NCBI GenBank assembly: GCA_007258455.2
Contig: VDFB02254929.1
Coordinates: forward strand, 248,001 to 312,000
DNA length: 64,000 bases
Source of the DNA: Sequoia sempervirens
Lineage: Eukaryota; Streptophyta; Pinopsida; Cupressales; Cupressaceae
Direction of reading: 5' to 3'
Every line of letters begins with the position of its first letter. The first letter of the stretch is position 1. The notes under the pieces were generated by a model, which saw only the letters and a program-made list of their open reading frames with translations, had not been told where the DNA came from and made no database searches. Positions 21,631-32,340 of this stretch are shown in pieces. The position numbers and the translations under genes were made by a program.

Positions 21631-21899
21631 GTAGAGTTGTACAACACCATAAATCATTTGGCATTATCAATATATTGCTTATAGAATACTCTGTGCAAGT
21701 AAAATGGAATGTGCAATGACAATTGGTCTCGAATTCAAATTTGAATATAAGCACATTATACACAAGAAGATGGTATCTATTATATGATTTAAAGAACCCC
21801 AAAATAAGAAAATTAATAAGTTCCATCTGTTTACTTTCTCTTAGACACTTGTTTAATCGGCGAGACCCTCAGAATGTCTTGTTGATAACCAACAATGTT

Positions 21900-22250
21900 C
21901 AAAACTCCTGAAGAGGTTAGATCGGTGTGACATTGGATCTGTCTTGCCGATGGAAGTCATCAGCAAGACATGGACTATCGAAGTGAGTTTTCTATCTTGT
22001 ATTGATGATTGATCTCTCACCGATGGGTTGGCTTTAGTGGTCATCGCCAAGAGTCTTCGCGATGACATGGTGTAGGTCTATTTAAAACTCCTAAAGAGGT
22101 CAGATCGGTGTGACATTGGATCTGTCTTGCCGATGAAAGTCATCAGCAAGACATGGACTATCGGAGTGAGTTTTCTATCCTGTGTCAATGATTGATCTCT
22201 CACCGATGGGTTGGCTTTGGTGGTTATCGCCAAGAGTCTCCGTGATGGTA
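21900..22250 (+). repeat. Tandem duplication, about 184 bp, near the CACTA end
   Basis: About 21,899-22,070 is repeated at about 22,083-22,245: both contain CTCCT(G/A)AAGAGGT(T/C)AGATCG, TGACATTGGATCTGTCTTGC, CATCAGCAAGACATGG and TGATTGATCTCTCACCGATG. It lies just inside the subterminal region. Confidence 0.85.
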
Positions 22251-22269
22251 CATTTCAATGAATATTTTT

Positions 22270-22668
22270 TAAAAAAAATTGCATTGTTTTGTCGCAATTT
22301 TGACGATGGCCATCGATGAATCATTGAAAAGGTCCGACGAAGTTGCTATAGCTACGACAAAGGCTTTGTCGTAACTCCTTGCCCATTTCATCGAAATGGC
22401 AACGGACTTCTAGTGTTGTTTCGACACTTCGGAAGAGCCATTGCAATTGCATTTTGGTTATAATTCGTCGATGGATAAATGAAGTTGTCATCATTATTCC
22501 GACGAACATCTGAGTCATTTTATGATGCCAACGACTAATGAATCTGCGCTATTATTTCGACGAAAAAATGGCGACAAAAATTCTTTCATCAATTCATCGA
22601 TTGTTAAAAAAATGTTTTTCGAACGACTGACAAACGTTTGTCAGAAAATGGAGTCAAATTCAGTAGTG
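22270..22668 (-). mobile_element. Right terminus and subterminal repeats of a CACTA transposon
   Basis: Reading inward from 22,668 on the minus strand gives CACTACTGAATTTGACTCC, a CACTA-type terminus. The inner 400 bp carries many short CGACGA/TCGTCG words in both orientations (about 22,333, 22,438, 22,500, 22,558) and an 18 bp perfect palindrome, CTGACAAACGTTTGTCAG, at 22,627-22,644, as expected for transposase-binding subterminal repeats. The next three bases (CAT, 22,669-22,671) would be the target-site duplication. No matching left terminus was found in the window. Confidence 0.75.
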
Positions 22669-22671
22669 CAT

Positions 22672-24410
22672 ATACTTATTTTTGCACAAAAAATTGTTAC
22701 AAAATTTTTCTTTGAAAAGGATTAATACTAGGAAATGTGGGGAGGGTTTCACTAGTTTTTGTTTCCTCTATACTCCTCCATGCACTCCTAATCTTTTGTT
22801 CTTCATTTCATGACATTTACTTTGCATTGTGCTTTTCATATTTTCTTCCTTATAGGAAATATGAAATGGGTTCCATTGTGTCGATTTCCTTCTATGATAA
22901 GGGTTTAAATGGTTTTTCATTACTATTAGACTTGTTCTACGAAATATGGAAAGGGTTTGATTGGTTTTTTGTCATGCACTTGTATTCGTGTGTTCGTCAT
23001 TGCGCAAGCTTTAACTCTGCAATTTTCTTTTTACATTTGTTTGTTATTCCAAAATATAGAAATGGTTACAATAAATCACACTGCAAATTATTTTTATATT
23101 TGACTGTTACTATGAAATATTCATAGGGTTTTAATGCTTATCATTTCAAGGGCTTCTGCCATGTACTTGCATTCGTGTGTTCCTCATTACACATACTTAT
23201 TCTGAAATATGAAAAATGGTATCACTGGTTTTCATTTTGAAGATATTTTGGCATGCAATTGTATTATTTTGTTCTTCCATGTGCACAATAGTTTTGTTTG
23301 CAAAATGCTTTTCTTATTTGATTGTTACTACCAAACATGGAAAGGGTTTCATTGGTTCACAATTACAGGGTTTTTTGCCATGCACTTGTTTTTGTGTGTT
23401 CGACAATGCACAAAATTTAAATCTACAATTTTCCTTTAATATTTTTTGTTACTCCCAAATATGAAAATGGGTTCACTTGTTTTCATTTCAAAGATATTCT
23501 GCCATGCAATTATATTATTTTGTTCTTATATATGTAATTGTATATGTGTGTGTGTGTGTGTAATTGTTTATGTATATATATGTGATTGTTACTACAAAAT
23601 ATGGAAAGGGTTAGACTGGTTCCCAGTTAGTGGGTTTTCTGCAATGCACTTCTACTCATGTGTTCATCATTGCACAAACTTTAACTCTGAAATTTATACA
23701 CACAAACACACACACACACACATATATATACATATATATATACATATATATATGTATACGTATATATATAAATATATATATATACGTATATATATATATA
23801 TATATATGTACACATGTGTATAAATATGTATACATATTTATACACATGTGTATATATATATATATGCACTTGTATTCGTGTGTTTGTCATTGCACAAACT
23901 TTAACTATGCAATTTTCCTTCAATATTTGTTTGTTATTCCCAACTATGAAAATGGTTTGAGTGTTTTTCATTTCAAAGATATTTTTCCTTGCAATTGTAT
24001 TATTTTTTATCCTTCCATAATAGTTCACTCTGCACAATGCTTTTTATATTTTATTATTATTTCAAAATATGTGAAGGGTTTCAGCAGTTCACAATTAGAG
24101 GGTTTTCTACCATGCACTTGTATTTGTGTGTTTGTCATTGCACATACTTTAACTATGCATTTTTCCTTTAATATTTGTTTGTTATTCCCAAATATGAAAA
24201 TGGTTTTAGTGCATTTCATTTCGAAGAATTTATGCCTTGCAATTCTATTATTCTATTATTCCTTGCACAATACTTTCCCCAATCCTTAACAATTCAAATT
24301 TACCACCTATTTTATGTTGTCTTCTTTCCAAATCATTAGAGAGGCCTAAAAATAGAGATAAACATTGAAAGAAGCTTCATCTCTTCAAAACATACATGAT
24401 ATACATAAAT
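22672..24410 (+). repeat. Dimeric roughly 260 bp tandem repeat array, copy A
   Basis: Several copies of a unit of about 260 bp made of two related halves of about 130 bp: one with GGAAAGGGTTT...GGGTTTTCTGCCATGCACTTG and one with GAAAATGG...AAAGATATTCTGCCATGCAATTG. The array has the same order as 32,341-34,075 (offset about 9,670 bp). Copy A starts directly after the CACTA end. All ORFs here (22,737-24,289) are repeat-encoded Phe/Cys-rich peptides without a known domain and are not called as genes. Confidence 0.85.
23530..23870. repeat. GT/TA/CA compound microsatellite inside array A
   Basis: (GT)n, (CA)n and long (TA/TATG)n tracts interrupt the array at the same place as in copy B (33,240-33,535). 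The peptides read from it are Tyr/Ile repeats. Confidence 0.85.
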
Positions 24411-24955
24411 ATGTTGTAGTAGTTTGTAAAAAATATAATGCAGGTCACATTTTGAAGGAAGTGACTTAGTAGATCATTTCCATGTGGATGGAGAGGAGGG
24501 CCCACTCTTAAGAAGCACTATCGATGATCTCTTATTTTCTTAGTATGTTGTGTGATTTCAATTTATTTTATAACTTTTAATCTTTGAAGAAACATAGAAA
24601 CTAATTTAAATTTTACTTTAGTAATGAGTTTGTGATTATTATTTCTCTTTAGAATTTTTTTGAGCACTTTTATTGCAATGTGAAATACATTTGTGTCACC
24701 TACATAAAATTCATAAAATTTTGTAGTCTACACAATTCTTGTAGCAACCTGCATAGTCCTTGTAGTGGTATCATTTATAGTTCATGTAGCAATTTTATAA
24801 CAACATTCAAAAATCTTGTAGCAATTTTAAAAGTTATTTTATTTTCTAGCTATATTTCATTTTACTCACATATAACCACAACACCTTTTGCAAGTTTATG
24901 CCTCTAGATTGACAAATAGACCAAACTAAAATTTAATTTATTAAATATTAAATCT
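24411..24955. other. Unassigned AT-rich spacer
   Basis: Contains a short TTGTAG(C/T)-type repeat (about 24,720-24,830: 'cttgtagcaa' words recur four times). No gene is recognised. Confidence 0.4.
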
Positions 24956-24959
24956 ATTT

Positions 24960-25880
24960 TATACTATCTCAATTTCAACCTATCACTTGCTTGAGTTCTC
25001 ATTTTCAATTGAACCTCTTCATGGAGCCTATGGAGAGTCACTCTAAATTGCACTAGGATACTAAGATCCTTCATTCTACACTATAACCATTCCTAATAAA
25101 AATGTTTAAAGCCTTCTTGAAATCAACAAAACAACAATAATCTTCGTCTTTCTCATTCTAGACTTTTTCAATGATGTCTTAATGTGATTCCATGATCAAT
25201 TGTTGAGTGCTTTGGTTTGAAACCTACTTGCCCTTTTTCTCTCTTTTCTTTTTCTTTTTCCCACTTGCTAATTCTATGCTCAACCATGCTACGAAATATC
25301 TTCACAAATAAACAATTGATCATGATGGTTTGATAATTGGAAATTTTTTTAATATCTCTATTTTTAAAGAGGGGTGTTGCTACATTCGTAAATCAATCTC
25401 TTAGAAATCCATGTTGAATGATGAATATTTTCACAATGTGAGGGGTGAGGAATTTCATCCCCCATTTTAGGTTCCCAACTTGAAGCTCAACCATGTTCCT
25501 AGCATTTCCTACACCCACTTTCTTAATACCTTCTTTAACCTCTTGTAAAGTGAATCATTTCATTATTGTATTGACCTTGTGGGGATCTCAACCCTTGAAT
25601 CCTTCACAATTATTTTGTATATTCAAACAATTGATTAACTATTATATTATTCTCTATTTTACTTTTTCTTGATTGGAGTTCCCTCCAAAATATTTTTGGG
25701 TTATTCTTCCCTATATATGTTAGATCTTCTCTCCTTGCATTCACCTATTTTTTACTTTTACAATTTTCTTGCATAATCTTTTGTTCCCCCCTCTTTGCCT
25801 AGCTCCTTAATAGTTCTACTATGTATATGATACCATCTTGGACTCAATGTTAGGCACATTTTGAAATCTCACATAACAAT
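24960..25880 (-). pseudogene. RTE-like non-LTR retrotransposon reverse transcriptase remnant
   Basis: The minus strand encodes, in order with frameshifts and stops, NNPKIFWRELQSRKSKIEN, EVKEGIKKVGVGNARNMVE, KISNYQTIMINCLFVKIF, QVGFKPKHSTIDHGITLRHH and, in a shifted frame, DEDYCCFVDFKKA. The sequence N-Y-x-T-I-M-I, then G-F-x-x-x-H-S-T-I-D-H and F-V-D-F-K-K-A is the fingers and motif A region (catalytic Asp in FVDFKKA) of non-LTR reverse transcriptases. Motif C (YxDD) and the endonuclease are absent, so it is truncated at both ends. Its style differs from the L1-like element at 26.4-29.6 kb, so two LINE lineages are present. Confidence 0.75.
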
Positions 25881-26352
25881 AAAACAAAAGCTCCAACAAC
25901 TAAATTAAGCTTCATGCATTTTATTTTACATGTTAAACCCCATCATTGTATATCTCGATCCCTTTTTGTACTACCCATTTAATTGGTCATGAGCCAAGCT
26001 ATAATATTGGCTCCCTTGTGTTGAAAATTGATGGTCTCCTTATGTGTAATGTGATGGGCATGGTCCCACCAGGGCTTATTTTTGTTCATATTTATTTTTC
26101 CTTCGCCCATCCTATCTATTGCGTATTTGAGTACCAATATAGATATATTAATACATCTATCTAGAAATTACCAAGAAATATAAATTTAGAGTTTATTTAT
26201 TTACTTAAGAATTATTTTAATTTATTTATATTCTTTAGTTTATTTTGATTTGAAGAGTTATTTTATTTACTCAATAATATTTATTTAGTGAAAAGTTATT
26301 TTATTTTATTTACTTAAAAGTTAGAGCTATTTAGTGATTATTTTATTTATTA
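25881..26352. other. AT-rich spacer with TTATTTA-rich words
   Basis: Repeated TTTATTTACTTAA / TTATTTTATTTA words; this is the target DNA into which the LINE at 26,367-29,606 was inserted, since the same words resume at 29,607. A 72-codon ORF (25,946-26,164) has no known domain. Confidence 0.5.
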
Positions 26353-26366
26353 TTTATTTGAAAGTT
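26353..26366. repeat. Left target-site duplication of the LINE
   Basis: TTTATTTGAAAGTT, identical to 29,607-29,620. A 14 bp exact copy at both borders of coding-like DNA within AT-rich target is typical of LINE insertion. Confidence 0.75.
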
Positions 26367-26599
26367 TTGATTAAAAGGGAAAAATAGGTTTTGAAGGGAC
26401 CCAAAACCTTTTACATCAGATACAAAATGCTGCTCTAAAAAATATTCAAAAGTCTACCAGCAACAACCCAACAGCCAAAAAACCAACCACCACGGGTGCT
26501 AAACTAAAAGTAGACAATCAACAACCAGCGACACCCACTAGCAAAACAACAGACCGAAAACAAACACCAAACATAAACAGAAAGAAACAAGAAACTAGT

Positions 26600-28273
26600 T
26601 AAGGCCACTCAGAGTTTTGGCCTCAATTTTTTGGTGTTTTATGTTTTTCAACCATATCCAACAGTTCCTTTTTCTCAACATCAAAAGCTTTCTTCCATTC
26701 AGTCGAACCTCTACCAATAGGTACCTTGTCATCATCCTTCACAATTTTTTTACCCTTACCCTTAGCCATTTGCTCTTTCTCCATGATCTCTGAGAAGAAT
26801 TTACCTAATCTTCTATAAGCTACCCAATTTTCTTAAAGAGAATTTCCAAGGCTTTTGCACTATTCTTAATCGAGGTATGACTTACCTGCAACAATTTTTT
26901 TATATCCTCATTAATACCAACAACCTTGGCCTCAAGGGCCTGCATTCTATCCTCGCACAATTCCTTGAAATCATTAAGCGAACCTTCCAGTTCCACCATT
27001 ATATCAATGAGGATGTCAGATACAAAGGACTTCTAAACATTTTGCATATTTTCCTTTAAGCCTTTTATTTTAATATTAATTTTATGGAATTCTTGCAAAT
27101 TCCAGTTGGCCAATTTGAAGGTTCCTGTAGCCCCAACCCTTGCCATGTCCAACAAGCCAAACATAGAAGTATCATCCTCATCTAGGTATGAAAAATCCTT
27201 CGAAAGAGGATTAATCTTCAAGGGTGGATTAACATTTTTCTTTTCCTCCCCTCCACATTCAAATCCCCAACCTCCTTCACAAGAGACACCTTTGGCATGT
27301 CATGAAGTAGAGAATCCTCACAGTCACTGTTTTACCCGTAGGAACCTTACCTTCCTCTACCTCCTTAGGGTCCATGGTTGTAACTACATAAGCCTTCTTC
27401 TTTAAATTGTCCAATCTCTTTGAAAATATTCTCAATTTCTCAACCGACCCAACATTAACCTAGGCCCCAACCTCAATAGCCCCACCAACAACACCTTTAC
27501 CAATAGCCACTTCCACAGCCTTGGGGAAGGACCCATCTAACCCAACCTCTGTGTCATCACTCCTAGAAGAGGCCAACCTCTTAGGAGCCCTGTTACTCTT
27601 AGAACCCACCCCCTTCCTTTTACTTGGAAGTGAAAGCCACAACCATAGGTAAAACATCTTCCTCATCCTCCTCCTAGTCCTCCTCCTCCTCTAATGAGGA
27701 TTATGAATTTGACGACCCTGATAAATCACTAAAAACCTCTTCCTTTCCTTTGATGGCCTGAGCCAAGGTTATAGATTGACATGCTCCATAATAAGAAAAA
27801 TAAGCCCTTCATGGAGGATAGGGGCTCCTATTCTTCAGATGAGCATACACCAAGGATTCCAACAAAGATAAAAGGAAGAAGGGAAAAGAAATAAACAAAC
27901 CATGCCTGAAGTGATTTAGGAGAGTGAAATGGTGACCAAGAAAAGCCTTAAATCTCCCTTCCAGCGTCCTGTATCACATCATCACCTCTGCAACCCTAGC
28001 TCGTATTTTCTTGAGGGAGGTTTTATCATAGCCCCAGCTCTCCAACTTGACCAAATTCTTTCACTCATCATCCTCAAAAAACTGGGTCATCGCTTCTTCA
28101 TTACTCTTTTTGTCTTTGAAAAAATTCCTTCCCATAGTCGACATGCCAGTAACAGTGGCAATAAGGTCTTCATTCACCTCCACCTCCAACCCTTTCAACA
28201 TCAACTTGTGGTTATGCCAAAGCGAGACAAACTTGGCCGAGGAATTAGGGTCATGACCGTGTAATCTCTCCAA
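26600..28273 (-). pseudogene. Extra coding remnant downstream of the LINE RNase H domain
   Basis: After the RNase H frame, minus-strand sequence still looks coding although it has several stops and frameshifts. Segments include KFVSLWHNHKLMLKGLEVEV with NEDLIATVTGMSTMGRNFF (28,240-28,110), an acidic Glu/Arg-rich stretch (about 27,690-27,650), SNRAPKRLASSRSDDTE, LRIFSKRLDNLKKKAYVV and KGKKIVKDDDKVPIGRGSTE with KKAFDVEKKELLDMVEKH (about 26,780-26,640). I do not recognise the family. The mix resembles a gag-like or nucleic-acid-binding protein with basic tracts. It may be a second ORF of the LINE, or a transduced host transcript. Confidence 0.4.
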
Positions 28274-28412
28274 AAATGGAGTGAAATTGCCATGACAAAG
28301 AATGTTCTAGAGATTCTTCTTCCTCTGAATATCACCACATGAATGTGGCTCAACTCGGCTTCTATCGCCACCCAATTTAGTCCAAACAGAACACACAAAA
28401 CCTTAGTGAAAG

Positions 28413-28910
28413 CTACCCAGACAAAAGCGCAAAACCCATAAAACACCCAGAAAGCGTGCTAGATGGGAAGAAGTACAAGGCCATAAAAGCAACAACTTTT
28501 TCGATGCCATCATTTCTTAAAATATTTCTAGCATCCTTGGGAATGATTGACCCTTCCTCCCACGAGCAAAATTCACTAAGGTTGATAGCCAAATTGGTTA
28601 AAAAATAGGCAAGAGAGTATCCTTCCCAATAAACATGAGAGATGCAGGTCTCTACACAAGATTGCAACACCATTACCATATCCTTTATTAGCTGATCCAC
28701 ATTCCAAATCATGGGATGATTACCACACAAATAGTTTATGATATTCATAGAATCACCTACCACCCAAACTTTGGAAAACCCCTTGCTAATAGCATATCTA
28801 ACACTCATGAACATAGCCTCCGCCTCCGTGCGATGATTATTTTGAGTACCCAATGGGAGTGCCACTACACCAAGAAGTCTGCCAAAATTATCTCTTAACA
28901 CCCCCCACAT
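28413..28910 (-). pseudogene. RNase H-like domain of a LINE
   Basis: A 165-codon frame reads GVLRDNFGRLLGVVALPLG, HRTEAEAMFMSVRYAISKGF, VWVVGDSMNIINYLCGNHP and CISHVYWEGYSLAYFLTNLA. These match the plant RVT_3/RNase H fold: G-x-x-R-D-x-x-G, then E-x-x-A (catalytic Glu), W-V-x-G-D-S (catalytic Asp), and H-V-x-R-E-x-N-x-x-A-D. In the last motif WEGYSLAYFL replaces REGNxxAD, so the final catalytic Asp is lost. It follows the zf-RVT domain in the same element. Confidence 0.85.
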
Positions 28911-29227
28911 CCAGAAGGTCCAGGATTCTCCTTCGTTGCCCCATCAAAATTGATTTTGATCCACCCAGCGGGGGGTGGCTACCATCTTGTGTTCTTCCTC
29001 ACCATAGAGCTAGCCTTGGGAGAGATAACAGGAACCAAAAAAAAATTCCAATTCAAAATCACCTTAAGATCATATCCAACAAGGCACATAGTTGGATCAC
29101 ACTGAACAGAGTCAGATCTAATAAGAGTAAAATTCTCTAGAATAGCCCGATGAACTTTGATGAAAATACTCTTAACCTTCAGCTTGGATTCCTGAAAGAT
29201 CCTATTATTTCTTTCTTTCCAAAGTCC

Positions 29228-29599
29228 CTAGGAAATATGCGGAGCCATAAGATCCGAAAGCCCACGCAACACAGTTAAATAAGAAGGGCACTTCCACTGA
29301 TCATAAAACTTAGCCAAGGAGTCTGGAAAGACCCATCCCAAGTCCCAAAGTCTAAGGAACTTTCTCCACAGGGCAAACGAGTAATCACGCCCAATGAGGA
29401 TATGAAAAGGATTCTCCCCATTAGCTTCACAAAGCACACACCTATTAGGAATGGAAAACTCCCTCTTGCAGAGATTGTCAATCGTAAGGATTTTACCTTG
29501 CATAATCAACCAATAAAAGACATTCACCTTAGGAATAACCTGCTTATTCCATAGCCTCCACCAAAACGGAAAAGACTCCAGAGTAACTAGGGAATTCAA
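29228..29599 (-). pseudogene. Reverse-transcriptase zinc-binding (zf-RVT) domain of a LINE
   Basis: A clean 123-codon frame includes FWWRLWNKQVIPKVNVFYW, LTIDNLCKREFSIPNRCVLC and ENPFHILIGRDYSFALWRKF. The pattern W-x-P-K-V-x-x-F-x-W, then L-x-x-x-x-(I/L)-P-N-R-C-x-x-C, then H-x-L/I...W is the zf-RVT domain downstream of plant L1-type reverse transcriptases. The usual second HxxxxC is altered to HILIGRD. Confidence 0.82.
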
Positions 29600-29606
29600 A
29601 AATGCT

Positions 29607-29620
29607 TTATTTGAAAGTTA
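29607..29620. repeat. Right target-site duplication of the LINE
   Basis: TTTATTTGAAAGTT, identical to 26,353-26,366. Confidence 0.75.
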
Positions 29621-29849
29621 TTATATAGTTTTAATTTAATAAATTTGGAGCTATTTTATTTACTTAATAATTATTTTATTATTTTAATTTTAGAAAAATA
29701 AATGCTAGCTCTAAATAGTTTTCTAAGCATGGTCATGACATGACAATATTTGATGTCATTGTAGAACCCTTCATGTCATTGTAGAGCCCTTCTTAATGTA
29801 GTTAAACCCAATTCATGCAAAAGCCTCCATGATGATGCTATTTGTTAGA

Positions 29850-30200
29850 CTCACTCTATATAAAATCCCCCATGATAATGCTATTCATTAGGCCCGCTTC
29901 ATATAAAAGCTCCACTTCATAAAAAATAATTGTAATGTAGTTTGAAGATGCCATAAAAGGAGGTCTTGCTACCAAGAAAATTACTATAATATCCAATAAA
30001 AATCTCCATTCCTTTGTTCTTTGATAAATGTCCATACCTTGTTCCAAAGCTCCTCCCATTTTGGCATAGCCAAGCTTGATACTAGTAGAAGTTGTGAAAT
30101 TTGACTTTACACTTAACAATTGCATTTTCTTGAAAGTTTGTAAAGCCTTTTGAAAATGTTCATTTTGTGCATATCCTCCAATCATGCCATTTCATAAGAT
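29850..30200 (-). pseudogene. PPR gene fragment A
   Basis: The minus strand encodes MIGGYAQNEHFQKALQTFKK, then MQLLSVKSNFTT, KLGYAKMGGALEQGMDIYQ and then drifts. The repeated (A/G)YAQN...KAL..F..MQ and ...AKMGALEQG(M/K)xIH pattern is that of plant PLS-class pentatricopeptide repeats, which bind organellar RNA. It holds about two repeats with frame-destroying changes, so it is a relic. Confidence 0.8.
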
Positions 30201-30963
30201 CGCATTTCTTTGATGTATTCCATCAAATAATTCACTGCCTTGTCTATACTTTCATATTTTGCATATATGTTTACTAAAACATTTTGAATTATAAAATTTG
30301 ACCAAAAATACCCTTTTCCACTATGATTTGATGGATGTCCATACCCTCTTCAAAAGTGCCCATTTCAACCTATGTTTACATATTTTCAACTCTCCAATAA
30401 TTTTATGTTGTTTTCAAAACAAATAAAAATAATATTAATATATTTTTTTATTTTTAATTCATTTTATTAATATAAATAAATAAATACTAAATAAATAATT
30501 TATTTTTATTTTTTATTTCTTTATTATGCCCAACAAATGGACTTGTCTACTATATTGATTTTTTATTTTTTTTGGTCTCTTATAGCAATAATTATGATGA
30601 TCTAAACCTTCTATTACATGTTGTTCACCAAATTTATAGGTTTTTAATGACTAGCACAAGTAGCAAAATATAATTCATTATTAGAATTTAAAGAATAGTA
30701 AAAAAAATTGACCTTTAAAATTAAAATCAAAGTAATTTTTCTCTAACTCTAGAGAAACAAATAATAAAAAGATATTAATTATGTTATTTAATATTTATAT
30801 TAAATTATTAATTATACTAATTAATATGAATATAATTGTATTATATTTATATTATAATTAGTACGATAATTAATATATTATTATATTATATTTATTTGTA
30901 TTATAATTACTTAATAAACTAAAATCACTTATTGATCGCTATATAATAATTGTTTATGCATGT
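30201..30963. other. AT-rich spacer, with weak PPR remains at its left
   Basis: To about 30,380 the minus strand still gives PPR-like words (for example YAKYESIDKAVNYL-like sequence). The rest is very AT-rich, with AATTAATAT words, and has no gene. Confidence 0.4.
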
Positions 30964-31195
30964 CTATGGTTTGTCTATGCTTCTACATTTTTCATACATG
31001 TCTACCAAGAAAATTGCAACTATTGCATCCAACAAAAATCTCCAATCCTTTGTCCTTTGATAAATGTCCATACCCTCTTCTAAAGCTCCTCCCATTTTGG
31101 TATAGGCAATCTTGATGCTAGCAAAAGTTGTGGAATTTACTGCTAATTGTAAAGTTTGTAAGGTCATTTGGAAAAGTCTATTTTGTGCATAGCCT
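30964..31195 (-). pseudogene. PPR gene fragment B
   Basis: Second copy of the repeat pair seen in fragment A: MTLQTLQLAVNSTTFASIKI, AYTKMGGALEEGMDIYQRT, DWRFLLDAIVA and VDMYEKCRSIDK. The order is the PPR AKMG.LE.G..IH / LVDMY.KCGSI..A pattern. It is similar to fragment A over about 200 bp, so the two are probably products of one duplicated source. Confidence 0.8.
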
Positions 31196-31199
31196 TAAT

Positions 31200-31900
31200 A
31201 AGATCACTTTTTTTGAGGCATATAATTTATTATAGAAATTTAAAGAGTGGGAGAATATTTGATCTTTAAATTTAAAGAAAAATAATTATTCTTTAATTCT
31301 AATATTTCTATATAAAGAAACAAATATTAAAAAAAATTAATAATATAATTTAATATTTATATTTCATTATTAATTATAATAATTAATATAAGCCCTCGAG
31401 TTTTAGCTAAAGTGGTGTGGTTGCTTGCTCTAAGTGCGTGGTTGTTTGCCCACTCGAGTTCAAACCCCATTACTCTTGTCAAAATGGGGTGGGGGCCCTC
31501 GTGAAGGCTTGGAGGTTATAAGGAGTGATCTAGATCGTTCTATGTTCCATTGTCAATTCCTCCATATTTGAAATAAAAATTAATATAAATATAATTATAT
31601 TGTATTTATATTATAATTAATATATTATACTTGTAAACTTGAAAACATATTCAACTCCTTAATAAATATTTTTACTTTCAAAACAAACTTAAAATCATAT
31701 AGAGGAAAGGGGCCCAAAGTAGGGAAGGTAAAGTTTAGAGGTCCATGTGGCCATCCACGTGGACCAAAAAATATAAAAATTATACCACCATTTCACCTTG
31801 ACACTTGTGCATCGACCAGAATATTTTTTTTTTAATTTTAAACACCTTGCCACCTATCACATATCGATTCATCTGACATGTTGAAAATGGGCTCATTTTC
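31200..31900. other. AT-rich spacer with a short GC-richer insert
   Basis: About 31,390-31,560 differs from the flanks in base composition (AAGTGGTGTGGTTGC..., GTTCAAACCCCATTACTC...). GTTCAAACCCC has a T-loop-like look, but no complete tRNA could be folded. The rest is AT-rich and featureless. Confidence 0.35.
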
Positions 31901-32340
31901 CCCTTTGCCCAAAATTGGAGCCCATCTGCTTCCTTAATCAACGAACAAATCTACATGCATTGGATCAGACAAACGTGTGGCTTCGAAAACATCACCACCC
32001 TAAACGAACAGTTAAGAGCATTATTTTCCTGTCGCATCCTTCGTTTCCTCCATTGACCAAATTACCTTATGCATCCCTCCGCATTTACTCAGACTGTCAT
32101 GTGCGTAAATTAGAGATCAAGGTTCATTCAATGCTCCAAATTCTCGCATATCCTGCTCACTCTCATTCTTTTTGTTTGCATTTATTCTTGAGTGTTTATT
32201 TGGTTACACACCCATATTGGTTCGGCTCTCCACACTTCTTCATTCTGCTTTGCACTCTTGAGAGCTCCCTTTCTCTTTTAGGTGAGGTTTCTAACCTCAC
32301 TCAGCCTGTACCAATGTCTTACAATATGACAGTATTCTAC
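31897..32340 (+). repeat. Dispersed block of about 440 bp, copy 1
   Basis: Matches 34,680-35,118: both run from GGAGCCCATCTGC and CATGCATTGGATC (or GTGCATTGGATC) through GGTTCATTCAATGCTCCAA to GCTCCCTTTCTCTTT and (G/A)GCCTGTACCA. Here it leads directly into the 260 bp array. An ORF of 205 codons covers it but the second copy does not keep the frame, so it is not called as a gene. Confidence 0.75.

Larger units (their letters stand above)
26367..29606 (-). mobile_element. 5'-truncated L1-like LINE insertion, 3.24 kb
   Basis: Bounded by the 14 bp duplication. Reading on the minus strand from 29,606 it starts inside the reverse-transcriptase zinc-binding region, then RNase H-like sequence, then about 2 kb of further coding-like DNA to 26,367. 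No clear poly(A) tail is seen at the 3' end. 5' truncation is the normal outcome of target-primed reverse transcription. Confidence 0.65.

Noticed and set aside
22737..24289. Phe/Cys-rich ORFs as membrane proteins
   Set aside because: The peptides repeat with the 260 bp tandem unit and recur in the second array with different frames.
31390..31560. Possible tRNA gene (GTTCAAACCCC T-loop-like word)
   Set aside because: No acceptor stem, D-arm or anticodon arm could be placed around it.
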